Shown piece after piece: positions 28,246 through 35,760 of a stretch of DNA of 64,000 nucleotides (positions are counted from its first letter, which is position 1; each line of letters starts with the position of its first letter). The DNA is taken from assembly GCA_017530365.1 (NCBI GenBank), contig JAFXMK010000014.1:56829-120828 (forward strand). The letters are read 5' to 3'. The notes under the pieces are model-generated. The model did no database searches. It worked only from the letters and a program-made list of their open reading frames with translations, and had not been told where the DNA came from. Source of the stretch: Bacteroidales bacterium. GTDB taxonomy: Bacteria > Bacteroidota > Bacteroidia > Bacteroidales > F082. Both the position numbers and the translations under genes were made by a program.

Positions 28246-28986
28246 ATGCTGAAATACGACTCCTATTATTTCCAATGTCCGTGCTGCCATGCTTGGCTTG
28301 AAGGCCGTAACCTTAAGTCGGAGCTGGTCAATGAGGCGATTCTGTACTCCGATGGGAAGGTGTTGTATGACAACTACATCACCACCCGTCAGAAGATGAT
28401 ACTTTGTCCTTCTTGCGGTCATGTCTTCTGGGTCGAGAATCCGACAGAACCCTTCATCACCTGGGACAAGCCCGAGGCGGCCGTATATTCATGGAACACC
28501 TGGCGTTTCTTCGGCATCAATTTCTCTGACAACAAAGGCAAGCTGGCGCTGATCAAGCACTATCAGTATTTCCTGAAGAAGAGCTCCTACGACCCGAAGA
28601 AAGAGATCTACCTGCGTCGGCTGTTATGGTGGGCCTATAACGACCTGCACCGTAATTTCCAGTACATCCGCTGGAAGTATTTCCTCAACGGATTCATGAG
28701 TTATGGGGTGTGGTCGAGCTATCGCCGCATGCTGTTGGAAGGGGAGAAGCTCTTTTTGAAAAACCTGAAGAGTTTCAACGAAAACCTGAACCGATTGCTT
28801 GTCCTGCTTGAGAAGCACCCGGGTGAGCAGATCGACTTGGAACTGCCCGAGATCTATCGAGAGATGCGGCAATTTGACAAGGCCAAGGAGCTGCTCGACC
28901 AGGCATCGAGCCGTACCCATTTCACCAATCAGATGCTCAAGCGTTCCAAGTGGAAGGACGGAAGGGTGTTTATGGTGACGGGGTAG
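28246..28986 (+). CDS. Uncharacterised protein with two CxxC zinc-binding pairs
   Basis: A 246-aa cytosolic protein without a signal peptide. The N-terminus has two cysteine clusters, FQCPCCHAW (about residues 9-17) and LCPSCGHVFW (about 53-62), a zinc-ribbon arrangement. A mostly helical, aromatic- and lysine-rich region follows (RRLLWWAYNDLHRNF, RWKYFLNGFM). The C-terminus has the repeat-like stretch PEIYREMRQFDKAKELLDQA, reminiscent of a single TPR helix pair. The layout recalls DUF2225-type proteins, but I do not assign a function. It has its own promoter and is followed by a repeat-containing gap. Confidence 0.6.
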   Translation: MLKYDSYYFQCPCCHAWLEGRNLKSELVNEAILYSDGKVLYDNYITTRQKMILCPSCGHVFWVENPTEPFITWDKPEAAVYSWNTWRFFGINFSDNKGKLALIKHYQYFLKKSSYDPKKEIYLRRLLWWAYNDLHRNFQYIRWKYFLNGFMSYGVWSSYRRMLLEGEKLFLKNLKSFNENLNRLLVLLEKHPGEQIDLELPEIYREMRQFDKAKELLDQASSRTHFTNQMLKRSKWKDGRVFMVTG

Positions 28987-29031
28987 GTGAGAGGTTAAAG
29001 GTTAGAGGTTAAAGGAACCTGATGGGGTTCC
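28985..29031 (+). repeat. GGTGAGAGGTTAAAGG repeat plus short hairpin
   Basis: A copy of the degenerate repeat (28985-29015) overlaps the stop codon of the preceding gene. It runs into a small hairpin, GGAACC (29014-29019) pairing with GGTTCC (29026-29031). It may act as a weak terminator. Confidence 0.5.
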
Positions 29032-29048
29032 ATTAAAATATAAAAGAG

Positions 29049-29645
29049 ATGAGAACGATCGTTTTAGTATTAAGCATCTTGATGATGACCGCTTGTGGCG
29101 GAAAGGCCAACAATGTGAAAGACGGTGAGGTGGCGAATGACACCATCCAGAAGGAAGAACCTGTAGTGTTTGGCTCGTTGGTGGACAAAAACAACTGTTT
29201 CATTGTAATTGACAAGCCAGCCTTGAACCTCAGTGTGTATGAGGACCAGTCGGGTGACACGGTGCTCATCGCGCGTTATCCTGTCTGTGTTGGCAAGAAC
29301 TACGGGCAGAAGCAGAAGTCAGGTGACATGAAGACTCCTGAGAGCACCTTCGCCAATCCATTCTCCATCACGCAGATTCAGCCCGCTGCGAGCTGGACCC
29401 ACGACTTTGGCGATGGAAGAGGCAGCATAGCTGCTTACGGCAACTGGTTCATGCGACTCAAGACTTATGATTTCAAGGGTATCGGCATCCATGGCAGCAC
29501 CAACAACGAAAGTTCAGTTCCGGGTCGTGGCAGCGAGGGTTGCATCCGACTGTTGAATGACGATCTGGATGAGCTGAAGGACAAATATGCTTTCGTCGGG
29601 ATGAAAGTGGTTATTTTGGCAGATCCTGTTGAAAACAAGCAATAA
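29049..29645 (+). CDS. L,D-transpeptidase (YkuD family) lipoprotein
   Basis: A 198-aa lipoprotein (signal sequence MRTIVLVLSILMMTAC, lipobox MTAC). The YkuD catalytic domain spans about residues 55-190: CFIVIDKPALNLSVYE at its start and the active-site motif GIGIHGSTNNESSVPGRGSE followed by GCIRLLN, with catalytic Cys and upstream His. Such enzymes make 3-3 cross-links in peptidoglycan or attach proteins to it. Here it is a lipid-anchored periplasmic enzyme without a separate peptidoglycan-binding domain. The next gene starts 5 bases after the stop, suggesting co-transcription. Confidence 0.88.
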   Translation: MRTIVLVLSILMMTACGGKANNVKDGEVANDTIQKEEPVVFGSLVDKNNCFIVIDKPALNLSVYEDQSGDTVLIARYPVCVGKNYGQKQKSGDMKTPESTFANPFSITQIQPAASWTHDFGDGRGSIAAYGNWFMRLKTYDFKGIGIHGSTNNESSVPGRGSEGCIRLLNDDLDELKDKYAFVGMKVVILADPVENKQ

Positions 29646-29650
29646 TTGCC

Positions 29651-31711
29651 ATGAGAAAGTTGTTTTTGGTATTTGTCTTGGGCATTTCTGTTCTGACGGT
29701 TTTTGGCCGTCCTAAAATTGCAAATCTTTCGTTCCCTAATACGGTTAATCTATTCGATTGTTATGAGATCGCTTTGGAAACTGATGTGTACGACAATCCA
29801 TACGATCCAGATGTCATAAGGGTTTTTGCCGAGTTTTTCGGACCCGACAATCGTTCGTTTATCGTTGAAGGTTTTTATTATGAAGGTTATGGCTTTAGCC
29901 GATCCGACAAGATTGAGGTGGCGGTTCGCAATAGGGATCAAGGGTGGCGTATCCGTTTCACACCTGTCATGGCAGGTAAATGGTCTTTCGTGGTCCATGC
30001 TGTTGACAAAACCGGTGAGACAGTAGTGTCGTCGTCGGATTCTAAGCTTTTGTCATTTCAGTGTCAATCCGTTGATTCCGCAAAAGGCTTTATTACCATG
30101 GCTAACACCATGTTCCTGAAAAGAACTGTTGTGGAAGACGGCAAGCTTCAAAATCGTTCGTTCTTTCCAGTAGGTCCCAATATCGCTTGGTATGATTGTG
30201 CAGATTATAACAAATACACCAAGCCGTACGGCATCTACGATTACGAAAAGTATATCGATGCCCTTTCGGGCAATGCCAACTACATGCGTATCTGGCTGAA
30301 CCGATACCAGTTTTTGTCGCTTTACGGTCCCGAGCACACTCAGTTTAAGAACGGCAAGCCGGTGATGTATTTCGATGCCACGCTGAATCAGAAGGATGCT
30401 GCTGAGCTTGACTACATCATGGATTATGCCGCCCGGAATGGGATAACCATTATGCCTTGCATCTTCAACTACCGAAACTTCCAAACCAAAAGCTCTGTTG
30501 CCAGTCTCCCTGAGTCCGTCATGCCGAGTGATTGGATCAACAATCCTTACCATACTGTGTTGGGACTTCGTTCGAACGCCGAGTTTTTCACCGATCCCGA
30601 GGCCATTCGAATTTCAAAGAACCTGATCCGCTACATCGTTTCGAGATGGGGTTTTGCCACCAATATTGTGTGTTGGGAGCTTTGGAATGAATGCAATAAC
30701 ATGTTTGACGAAACCCCTAGCAAAAAGGTCCAACAGGATATTATCAATTGGCATCGTGAAATGGCGGATTACATCCGTTCCTTGGATCCTTATCATCGTC
30801 CGCTTACCACTTCTCTTGGAAAGATGGTGGAATCGCTTTACCAAGGGGTTTTCGAGCATCTTGACATTGTTCAGCAGCACAACTATCAGAACATCTATAA
30901 AGCAGCCTCCAGGGAACAGTTCTCCCATGTGTTGATGCAGGCCAGTGCTGCTGCCCGACAGGCTTTTTCTGACAAACCTTTTTTCATGGGAGAGTTCGCT
31001 TTTAGCCAGAGTAAGCCTGGACATTCGTATGCTGAGAAGGATCCTCATGGCATTGACATCCATAATTCCTTGTGGTCATCGTTGTTCTCTTGTTCGATGG
31101 GCCCTGCATCTTTCTGGTATTGGGATTTTCTAAGGAAAGCCAATTTGTTTGACTGCTTTAAGCCCATGACGGCATTCTGTGAAAACATGCCGCTTCTGTC
31201 GGACTCTTTTGTTCCCAAGACTACCGGGACTATTTATCGCAAGTCGATATTGTTTCCAAATCATCTTGAGACCTATTACATGATCAATGCTACCGAAGAT
31301 ACCATTTTTGGATGGAGTCAGGACACAGCTTTCTGCTACCAGTCGCTGCGCATGTTGGCTGACCCCATGGGCAAGAACGGGCATTTTGTAGAGAAGGCTG
31401 TCAACGACAGGGAGGCATACGTCTATACCATGAAAGAGAGCAAGAAACCTGGACCTAGCTCAGGGAGTAATACCATCTCGATCCCGATTGGTAACCAACC
31501 GCGTGGGACCAGATATGTCGTTAGATGGTTCGATGCTGAGACAGGATTGGAGATGAAAGACGAGGCGGCAGAAGCTGTGGTTAGAAATGGATTCCTGTAT
31601 CAAAAGAATCTGTCGTTCGAGTTCCCATCGTCGGTGAGAGATTTGAAACGCTCACGTATCAACAACACGTATGGCGACGCGGTCTTTGTGATCTATAAAA
31701 TCAGCCATTGA
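29651..31711 (+). CDS. Secreted DUF5060-type glycoside hydrolase-like protein
   Basis: A 686-aa secreted protein: signal peptide about residues 1-19 (MRKLFLVFVLGISVLTVFG), an N-terminal beta-sandwich with RIRFTPVMAGKWSFVVHAVD (DUF5060-like, about 25-130), then a TIM barrel (about 165-480). YMRIWLNRYQF, GITIMPCIFNYRNF and CWELWNECN mark barrel strands. Glu347 (in WNE) is the likely acid/base and Glu448 (in FFMGEFAFS) the likely nucleophile, as in GH5/GH39-like retaining enzymes. A C-terminal beta domain follows. There is no T9SS sorting domain or lipobox, so it is probably periplasmic. The substrate is not evident. The 3' end overlaps the convergent TatD-type gene by 60 bases. Confidence 0.75.
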   Translation: MRKLFLVFVLGISVLTVFGRPKIANLSFPNTVNLFDCYEIALETDVYDNPYDPDVIRVFAEFFGPDNRSFIVEGFYYEGYGFSRSDKIEVAVRNRDQGWRIRFTPVMAGKWSFVVHAVDKTGETVVSSSDSKLLSFQCQSVDSAKGFITMANTMFLKRTVVEDGKLQNRSFFPVGPNIAWYDCADYNKYTKPYGIYDYEKYIDALSGNANYMRIWLNRYQFLSLYGPEHTQFKNGKPVMYFDATLNQKDAAELDYIMDYAARNGITIMPCIFNYRNFQTKSSVASLPESVMPSDWINNPYHTVLGLRSNAEFFTDPEAIRISKNLIRYIVSRWGFATNIVCWELWNECNNMFDETPSKKVQQDIINWHREMADYIRSLDPYHRPLTTSLGKMVESLYQGVFEHLDIVQQHNYQNIYKAASREQFSHVLMQASAAARQAFSDKPFFMGEFAFSQSKPGHSYAEKDPHGIDIHNSLWSSLFSCSMGPASFWYWDFLRKANLFDCFKPMTAFCENMPLLSDSFVPKTTGTIYRKSILFPNHLETYYMINATEDTIFGWSQDTAFCYQSLRMLADPMGKNGHFVEKAVNDREAYVYTMKESKKPGPSSGSNTISIPIGNQPRGTRYVVRWFDAETGLEMKDEAAEAVVRNGFLYQKNLSFEFPSSVRDLKRSRINNTYGDAVFVIYKISH

Positions 31712-32368
31712 GTAGTCGAGTTTGATCTCTCCAGTATTCCATGTTGAGAGTATTAAGCGTGTAAAGTTAGCGAATATTGTTTCTTTCAGGTCCTTTAGGG
31801 GAAGGTTTAACAGTTCGGAGGCCTTCCCGTAGATTTCTTGAATGCTTCTTTCCGACACATCCGTCTCCAGAAACAATTGGTTCAAAGGGATGGATGATAT
31901 TGATTTTGTGATTTTCCTATTCGGGTAAAATATGCTTTCTCCGACAGAAAGGCAGATTCCACGTTCTGTCAGCTGTCGGACCTCTTGATCGGTGCCGTTG
32001 AACCCGTGGATGATCCAGGTTTGTCGTGGCCGGTGTTTTTTGTGAAGACGAAGGATGTCGGCGGTGGCCTTGACATTGTGGATGATCAATGGCTTTTGGT
32101 ATTGTTCGGAGAGAAGGATGTGCTTTTCGAACACCTCTAGCTGAAGGTCGATGGTCTCTTTATGATTACGGTCGAGGCCAGTCTCGCCTATGGCGATGAT
32201 CTTGTTTTCTTTCAAGAGGGATTCAAGTTTTTCAATTAGTGGATTGCTTCGGCCAAAGGCCTCGCAATGACGCCAAGCGTCATCAAGCCGCCAAGGGTGG
32301 ATGCCGAAGCAATTCCATCGTTGTTGGTGCGTATGAATATCAATAAAAGGAACTTCCGAGCGAATCAT
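31652..32368 (-). CDS. TatD family metal-dependent hydrolase
   Basis: A 238-aa amidohydrolase-fold protein. Metal-ligand motifs: FIDIHTH (HxH, about residues 8-14), IIAIGETGLDR (Glu), LIIHNVKA (His), TWIIHGFNG (His) and FLETDV (Asp). TatD proteins act as DNases or D-aminoacyl hydrolases; the substrate here is unknown. The start at 32368 is required because DIHTH begins only ten residues in; an upstream open extension lies beyond the -7 box. The segment encoding RHCEAFGRSNP is a palindromic genomic repeat (32236-32277). The last 20 or so residues are antisense to the end of the glycoside hydrolase gene and are probably a non-conserved tail. Confidence 0.8.
   Translation of the reverse strand: MIRSEVPFIDIHTHQQRWNCFGIHPWRLDDAWRHCEAFGRSNPLIEKLESLLKENKIIAIGETGLDRNHKETIDLQLEVFEKHILLSEQYQKPLIIHNVKATADILRLHKKHRPRQTWIIHGFNGTDQEVRQLTERGICLSVGESIFYPNRKITKSISSIPLNQLFLETDVSERSIQEIYGKASELLNLPLKDLKETIFANFTRLILSTWNTGEIKLDYSMADFIDHKDRVAIRVVDT
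32236..32277 (-). repeat. Palindromic CGTCATTGCGAGG...GAAGCAATCC element in the tatD-like gene
   Basis: On the minus strand, CGTCATTGCGAGGCC is followed by a loop and GGCCGAAGCAATCC; ATTGC/GCAAT and GGCC/GGCC arms pair (32243-32268). The wording matches a palindromic repeat seen in many bacterial genomes between genes. Here it is in frame and encodes RHCEAFGRSNP in a loop between the first and second metal motifs. Confidence 0.65.
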
Positions 32369-32372
32369 GTTG

Positions 32373-32380
32373 CAAAAATA
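32373..32380 (-). promoter_or_regulatory. -7 box TATTTTTG four bases before the tatD-like ATG
   Basis: The minus strand reads TATTTTTG-CAAC-ATG (start codon 32366-32368), predicting a leaderless or nearly leaderless transcript. Two base pairs separate it from the divergent box at 32383-32390. Confidence 0.55.
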
Positions 32381-32382
32381 AC

Positions 32383-32390
32383 TAATTTTG
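32383..32390 (+). promoter_or_regulatory. -7 box TAATTTTG for the BASS-type transporter gene
   Basis: TAATTTTGCC on the plus strand, 17 bases before the ATG at 32408. Its position excludes translation of the open frame upstream of 32408. Confidence 0.55.
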
Positions 32391-32407
32391 CCGACAAATT
32401 CATAGTG

Positions 32408-33304
32408 ATGCAGCGTTACAGGAGTTGGATTCTTCCCATAGCCATTCTGTTGGGCTTTTTCTTCCACGAGTACATCGTGGTGTTGGCGCCTGCCTTGCCC
32501 TATCTGATCGCGTTGATGCTGTTTTTCTCATTTAATTCATTGGATGTTCGCAAGATGAAGTTCAGCATGTTTGATTGTTGGCTTTTGCTTTTCCAGCTGG
32601 TGGTCTCAACGGCGGTGTATCTTTTGCTGAGGCCGTTCGACGAGATAGTTGCTGAGGGTGCTTTCATCACGGTGCTGGCTCCAACGGCAGCTGCGGCCAT
32701 CGCCGTGTCACTCATCTTGGGTGCCAATATCAGCATGATGAGCACCTATCTCATTGCCTGTAACCTGATGGTGGCTGTGGTAGCACCTTTGTCGTTCACC
32801 CTCATCGGTGCCGATCCCAACATTTCATTTTGGGCCTCGTTCTTCGCTATCCTGAAAAAGGTGTTTCCTTTACTGATTGCCCCCTTTATCTTGGCAGTGC
32901 TGACCCGTTGGCTTTTCCCTAAAGCCAACGAAACCATCAATAGACACAAGAACATCTCCTTTTATATCTGGGCGGTCTCGCTGACAGTGGTCATCTCCCG
33001 TGCCATTGGTCTGCTACTTACCCAGTTCCAGGAACATAGGATGATGTTCCTCGGGATGGTGGTGGTCTCTATCTTCCTATGTTTCCTGCAGTTCTTTGTG
33101 GGTCATCTTATCGGGAAGCGCTATGGTGACCGTATAGCTGGGGGTCAGGCTTTAGGCCAAAAAAACACTGTGCTTGCCATCTGGATGGCGCAAAGCTACC
33201 TAAACCCATTGTGTAGCATTGTCCCTACGCTGTACGTGATCTGGCAGAACCTTTACAATAGTTTCCAGATGATGCAGAAGGATAGATATAAAAAAAATTA
33301 CTAA
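32408..33304 (+). CDS. Bile acid:sodium symporter (BASS)-like membrane transporter
   Basis: A 298-aa integral membrane protein with about nine or ten hydrophobic segments, the first at about residues 7-35 (WILPIAILLGFFFHEYIVVL). Its signature near the C-terminus, GQALGQKNTVLAIWMAQSYL, resembles the crossover region of BASS-family carriers, and VLAPTAAAAIAVSLILGAN resembles the first crossover helix. The substrate (bile acid, keto acid or other organic anion) cannot be told. The start is set at 32408 by the -7 box. The next gene begins 28 bases later with its own promoter. Confidence 0.7.
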   Translation: MQRYRSWILPIAILLGFFFHEYIVVLAPALPYLIALMLFFSFNSLDVRKMKFSMFDCWLLLFQLVVSTAVYLLLRPFDEIVAEGAFITVLAPTAAAAIAVSLILGANISMMSTYLIACNLMVAVVAPLSFTLIGADPNISFWASFFAILKKVFPLLIAPFILAVLTRWLFPKANETINRHKNISFYIWAVSLTVVISRAIGLLLTQFQEHRMMFLGMVVVSIFLCFLQFFVGHLIGKRYGDRIAGGQALGQKNTVLAIWMAQSYLNPLCSIVPTLYVIWQNLYNSFQMMQKDRYKKNY

Positions 33305-33309
33305 TTTTG
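33302..33309 (+). promoter_or_regulatory. -7 box TAATTTTG for the rluB-like gene
   Basis: TAATTTTGC overlapping the end of the transporter gene (its TAA stop at 33302-33304), 23 bases before the ATG at 33333. Confidence 0.6.
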
Positions 33310-33332
33310 CAGCCCCAAATTTTAAACATATA

Positions 33333-34565
33333 ATGACAGAAAGAGAAAACACTGGCAAGCGTCCGCGCACCAGAAAGACTGCAGAGCACAAAGAAGAATT
33401 CCTGCAGAACAAGTCCTTCAGAATTTCTCACCGTGACGGTGACGAAGAAGGGAAGAGAAGAGAAAGAAAGTTCGGCGACAAACCGAGAGGCGAGCGCCGT
33501 TTCCACGATGACGAGGAGAGACCTCGTCGCAGATTCAACGACGAAGACCGTCCAAGACGTCGCTTTAACGATGATGAGGAGCGTCCACGTCGCCGTTTCC
33601 ACGATGACGAAGAGAGACCGCATAGCCGTCGTTTCGAGAACGACGAGAAACCCCGTCGCAAGTTCAACGATGAAGACCGTCCAAGACGTCGCTTTAACGA
33701 CAATGAAGAACGTCCCCGTCGCCGTTTCCATGATGACGAGCGTCCCCGTGGCCGCCGCCGTTTCGAAGAACGCGAGGAGGAAGAAACACCGAGAAGAGGT
33801 CGTAAAGGCTATGTCCGCGAAAAAGACCCGATGTACGACCGTCCCGCTGCCACTGGCGAGATCCGTCTGAATAAATACCTGGCCGACTGTGGTGTCTGCT
33901 CACGCCGCGAAGCTGACGAGCTGATCAAAGCCGGCTGTGTCACCGTCAACGGTGAACTCGTCACCACCATGGGCTACAAAGTCAAGACTGGCGACAAGGT
34001 GGTTTATGGAGGACAGACCCTCAACCGCGAGAAGCTGCGTTACATTCTGCTTAACAAGCCTAAAGGCTTTATTACTACCGCCGACGATCCGGAAGGCCGC
34101 GAAACCGTCATGGAGCTTGTGAAAGGCGCCTGCAACGAACGTATTTTCTCCGTAGGTCGTCTCGACAAGAACACCACCGGTCTGCTGCTGCTCACCAACG
34201 ATGGCGATTTGGCCAAGAAACTCACTCATCCCAGCAGTGAAGTGACCAAACTCTACCACGTGGTCCTCGACAAGCCTTTGACCCGAAACGACATGCTTCG
34301 TATCTCCGAAGGCATTGAACTTGACGATGGCTTCATCTCAGCCGACAGCATCGCCTACGACGCTGATGACGACAGCAAAAAAAGCATCGGCATCGAGCTG
34401 CATTCGGGCCGTAACCGCATCGTCCGCCGTATCTTCGAACATCTCGGATACGAGATCGAGAAGCTCGACCGTGTGATGTTTGCCGGCCTCGACAAATACA
34501 AACTCCCACGCGGAGAATGGCGCTTCCTCACCGATCAAGAGGTGGCCAAGCTCAAAAAGATTTGA
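33333..34565 (+). CDS. rluB: Pseudouridine synthase (RluB/RsuA family) with long charged N-terminal repeat region
   Basis: This enzyme should convert a uridine of 23S (or 16S) rRNA to pseudouridine. The 410-aa protein has an S4 RNA-binding domain at about residues 175-230 (IRLNKYLADCGVCSRREADE) and a RsuA/RluB catalytic domain with GRLDKNTTGLLLLTNDGD; Asp278 is the catalytic aspartate. The first ~165 residues are unusual: about nine imperfect tandem repeats of RRRF(N/H)DDEERP, rich in Arg, Asp and Glu, predicted disordered, ending in RRGRKGY. Similar charged tails occur on Bacteroidota RluB-like proteins. It overlaps the next gene by one base (TGATG). Confidence 0.88.
   Translation: MTERENTGKRPRTRKTAEHKEEFLQNKSFRISHRDGDEEGKRRERKFGDKPRGERRFHDDEERPRRRFNDEDRPRRRFNDDEERPRRRFHDDEERPHSRRFENDEKPRRKFNDEDRPRRRFNDNEERPRRRFHDDERPRGRRRFEEREEEETPRRGRKGYVREKDPMYDRPAATGEIRLNKYLADCGVCSRREADELIKAGCVTVNGELVTTMGYKVKTGDKVVYGGQTLNREKLRYILLNKPKGFITTADDPEGRETVMELVKGACNERIFSVGRLDKNTTGLLLLTNDGDLAKKLTHPSSEVTKLYHVVLDKPLTRNDMLRISEGIELDDGFISADSIAYDADDDSKKSIGIELHSGRNRIVRRIFEHLGYEIEKLDRVMFAGLDKYKLPRGEWRFLTDQEVAKLKKI
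33488..33790 (+). repeat. Tandem coding repeat RRRF(N/H)DDEERP
   Basis: About nine imperfect 30-36-base units with the wording CGTCGCCGTTTCCACGATGA/AACGACGAAGACCGTCC recur within the rluB-like gene. Some units are nearly identical at DNA level (for example CGTCCAAGACGTCGCTTTAA at 33548 and 33678), pointing to recent slippage or duplication. Confidence 0.8.
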
Positions 34566-35716
34566 TGGACACAAAGCAATTCATAGCGGAGCATCTCAAT
34601 GATGATGTTCGCGAGTTGGCTTTGAAATACAGCAATGCCAAGGTCGATATGGCCTTGGCATTGCGTCAAATAGAAGCTCGTCAGATCCTTCGGAAGAAGG
34701 TCCCGTCGTGGAGCGACAACGAAGACCTGCTGTTCCCGGCCCATCTGTCCATCGAACAATGCTCCTCTGAAGACACAGCCCGATACAAAGCTTCCCTGCT
34801 CCAAGGTCAAACCTTTGTCGACCTGACTGGCGGTTTGGGTGTGGATTGCTTTTTCATCTCGCAAAACTTTCAGCATACCGATTATGTGGAACAAAACGCT
34901 GAACTCTGCGCTTTGGCAGAACACAATTTAAGCAATCCACTGATTATCCATAACGAATCTGCTGAAGAATACCTAACCCATTGCTCTCCTGTTGACGTTA
35001 TCTTTCTGGATCCTGCTCGTCGTGATGCCCATGGACGCAAGACCGTCTCCATCGCAGATTGCACGCCCAACGTGTTGGAGCTACAGAACTTGTTGCTGCA
35101 AAAAGCCCGTCTCGTGATGTTGAAGCTCTCGCCGATGCTCGACATCAGCAAGGCTTTAAAAGAGCTGCATTGTGTGCAAGAAGTTCATGTGGTGGCCGTC
35201 GCCAATGAGTGCAAGGAGTTGCTTTTTCTATTGGAACCAGACTTTGAAGGCGAGCCGACTTTCACCTGTGTCAACCTTCAGACAGACCAGCCTTCGGTGC
35301 GTTTCACCGCCGAAGAAGAGCATTCATGCCATGCGGCATTCAACGAAGTAGTCTCACGGTACCTTTACGAGCCCAACGCCGCCCTGATGAAAGGCGGTTG
35401 TTTTAAATTGCTGACGCAACGTTATGGAGTACAGAAACTCCATCGTAACAGCCATCTCTATACGTCCGATCGGTTGATTCATGATTTCCCAGGACGAGTT
35501 TTCATGGTGGAAGGTTGGGCGTCATTTAACAAGAAGATCAGGCAAACCCTGTTGTCAGGGGTGAAGAAAGCTAGCATCGCCACGCGTAATTTCCCGTTAT
35601 CGGTGGCCGAGTTGAGAAAAACTTTGAAGATTGCTGATGGCGATGAGCTGTTTCTTTTCGCCACGACGTTGACAGGGGAACAAAAAGTCATCATTTCCGC
35701 ACGTAAAGCAAAGTAG
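34565..35716 (+). CDS. Class I SAM-dependent methyltransferase with THUMP-like domain (PG_1098 type)
   Basis: A 383-aa protein. The N-terminal helical part (about 1-85) includes DMALALRQIEARQ. The methyltransferase core has FVDLTGGLGVDCFFIS (SAM-binding loop, about 85-100), the acidic strand VEQNAELCALAEHN and IFLDPARRD (DPxR catalytic-type motif). The C-terminal part (about 290-383) contains KGGCFKLLTQRYGVQKLHRN and FPGRVFMVEGW, consistent with the THUMP-like domain of P. gingivalis PG_1098. The substrate is unknown, probably RNA. The ATG at 34565 overlaps the rluB stop by one base (TGATG), so an earlier in-frame start is unlikely. Confidence 0.8.
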   Translation: MDTKQFIAEHLNDDVRELALKYSNAKVDMALALRQIEARQILRKKVPSWSDNEDLLFPAHLSIEQCSSEDTARYKASLLQGQTFVDLTGGLGVDCFFISQNFQHTDYVEQNAELCALAEHNLSNPLIIHNESAEEYLTHCSPVDVIFLDPARRDAHGRKTVSIADCTPNVLELQNLLLQKARLVMLKLSPMLDISKALKELHCVQEVHVVAVANECKELLFLLEPDFEGEPTFTCVNLQTDQPSVRFTAEEEHSCHAAFNEVVSRYLYEPNAALMKGGCFKLLTQRYGVQKLHRNSHLYTSDRLIHDFPGRVFMVEGWASFNKKIRQTLLSGVKKASIATRNFPLSVAELRKTLKIADGDELFLFATTLTGEQKVIISARKAK

Positions 35717-35731
35717 TTCGGGAATTAATTG

Positions 35732-35739
35732 TATCTTTG
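35732..35739 (+). promoter_or_regulatory. -7 box TATCTTTG for gldFG
   Basis: TATCTTTGC 21 bases before the gldF ATG at 35761, with AAGGA immediately before the start codon. Confidence 0.6.
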
Positions 35740-35760
35740 CAAGTTTAATCCTTGTAAGGA

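Noticed and set aside
27719-29015. CRISPR-like array suggested by the recurring GGTGAGAGG repeats
   Set aside because: Copies are degenerate, irregularly spaced, partly coding and have no spacers or cas genes nearby.
33225-33731. 168-codon minus-strand frame with repeating VVETATW/VVKATSW-like units
   Set aside because: It mirrors the tandem charged repeats of the rluB-like gene; the repetition comes from the sense strand.
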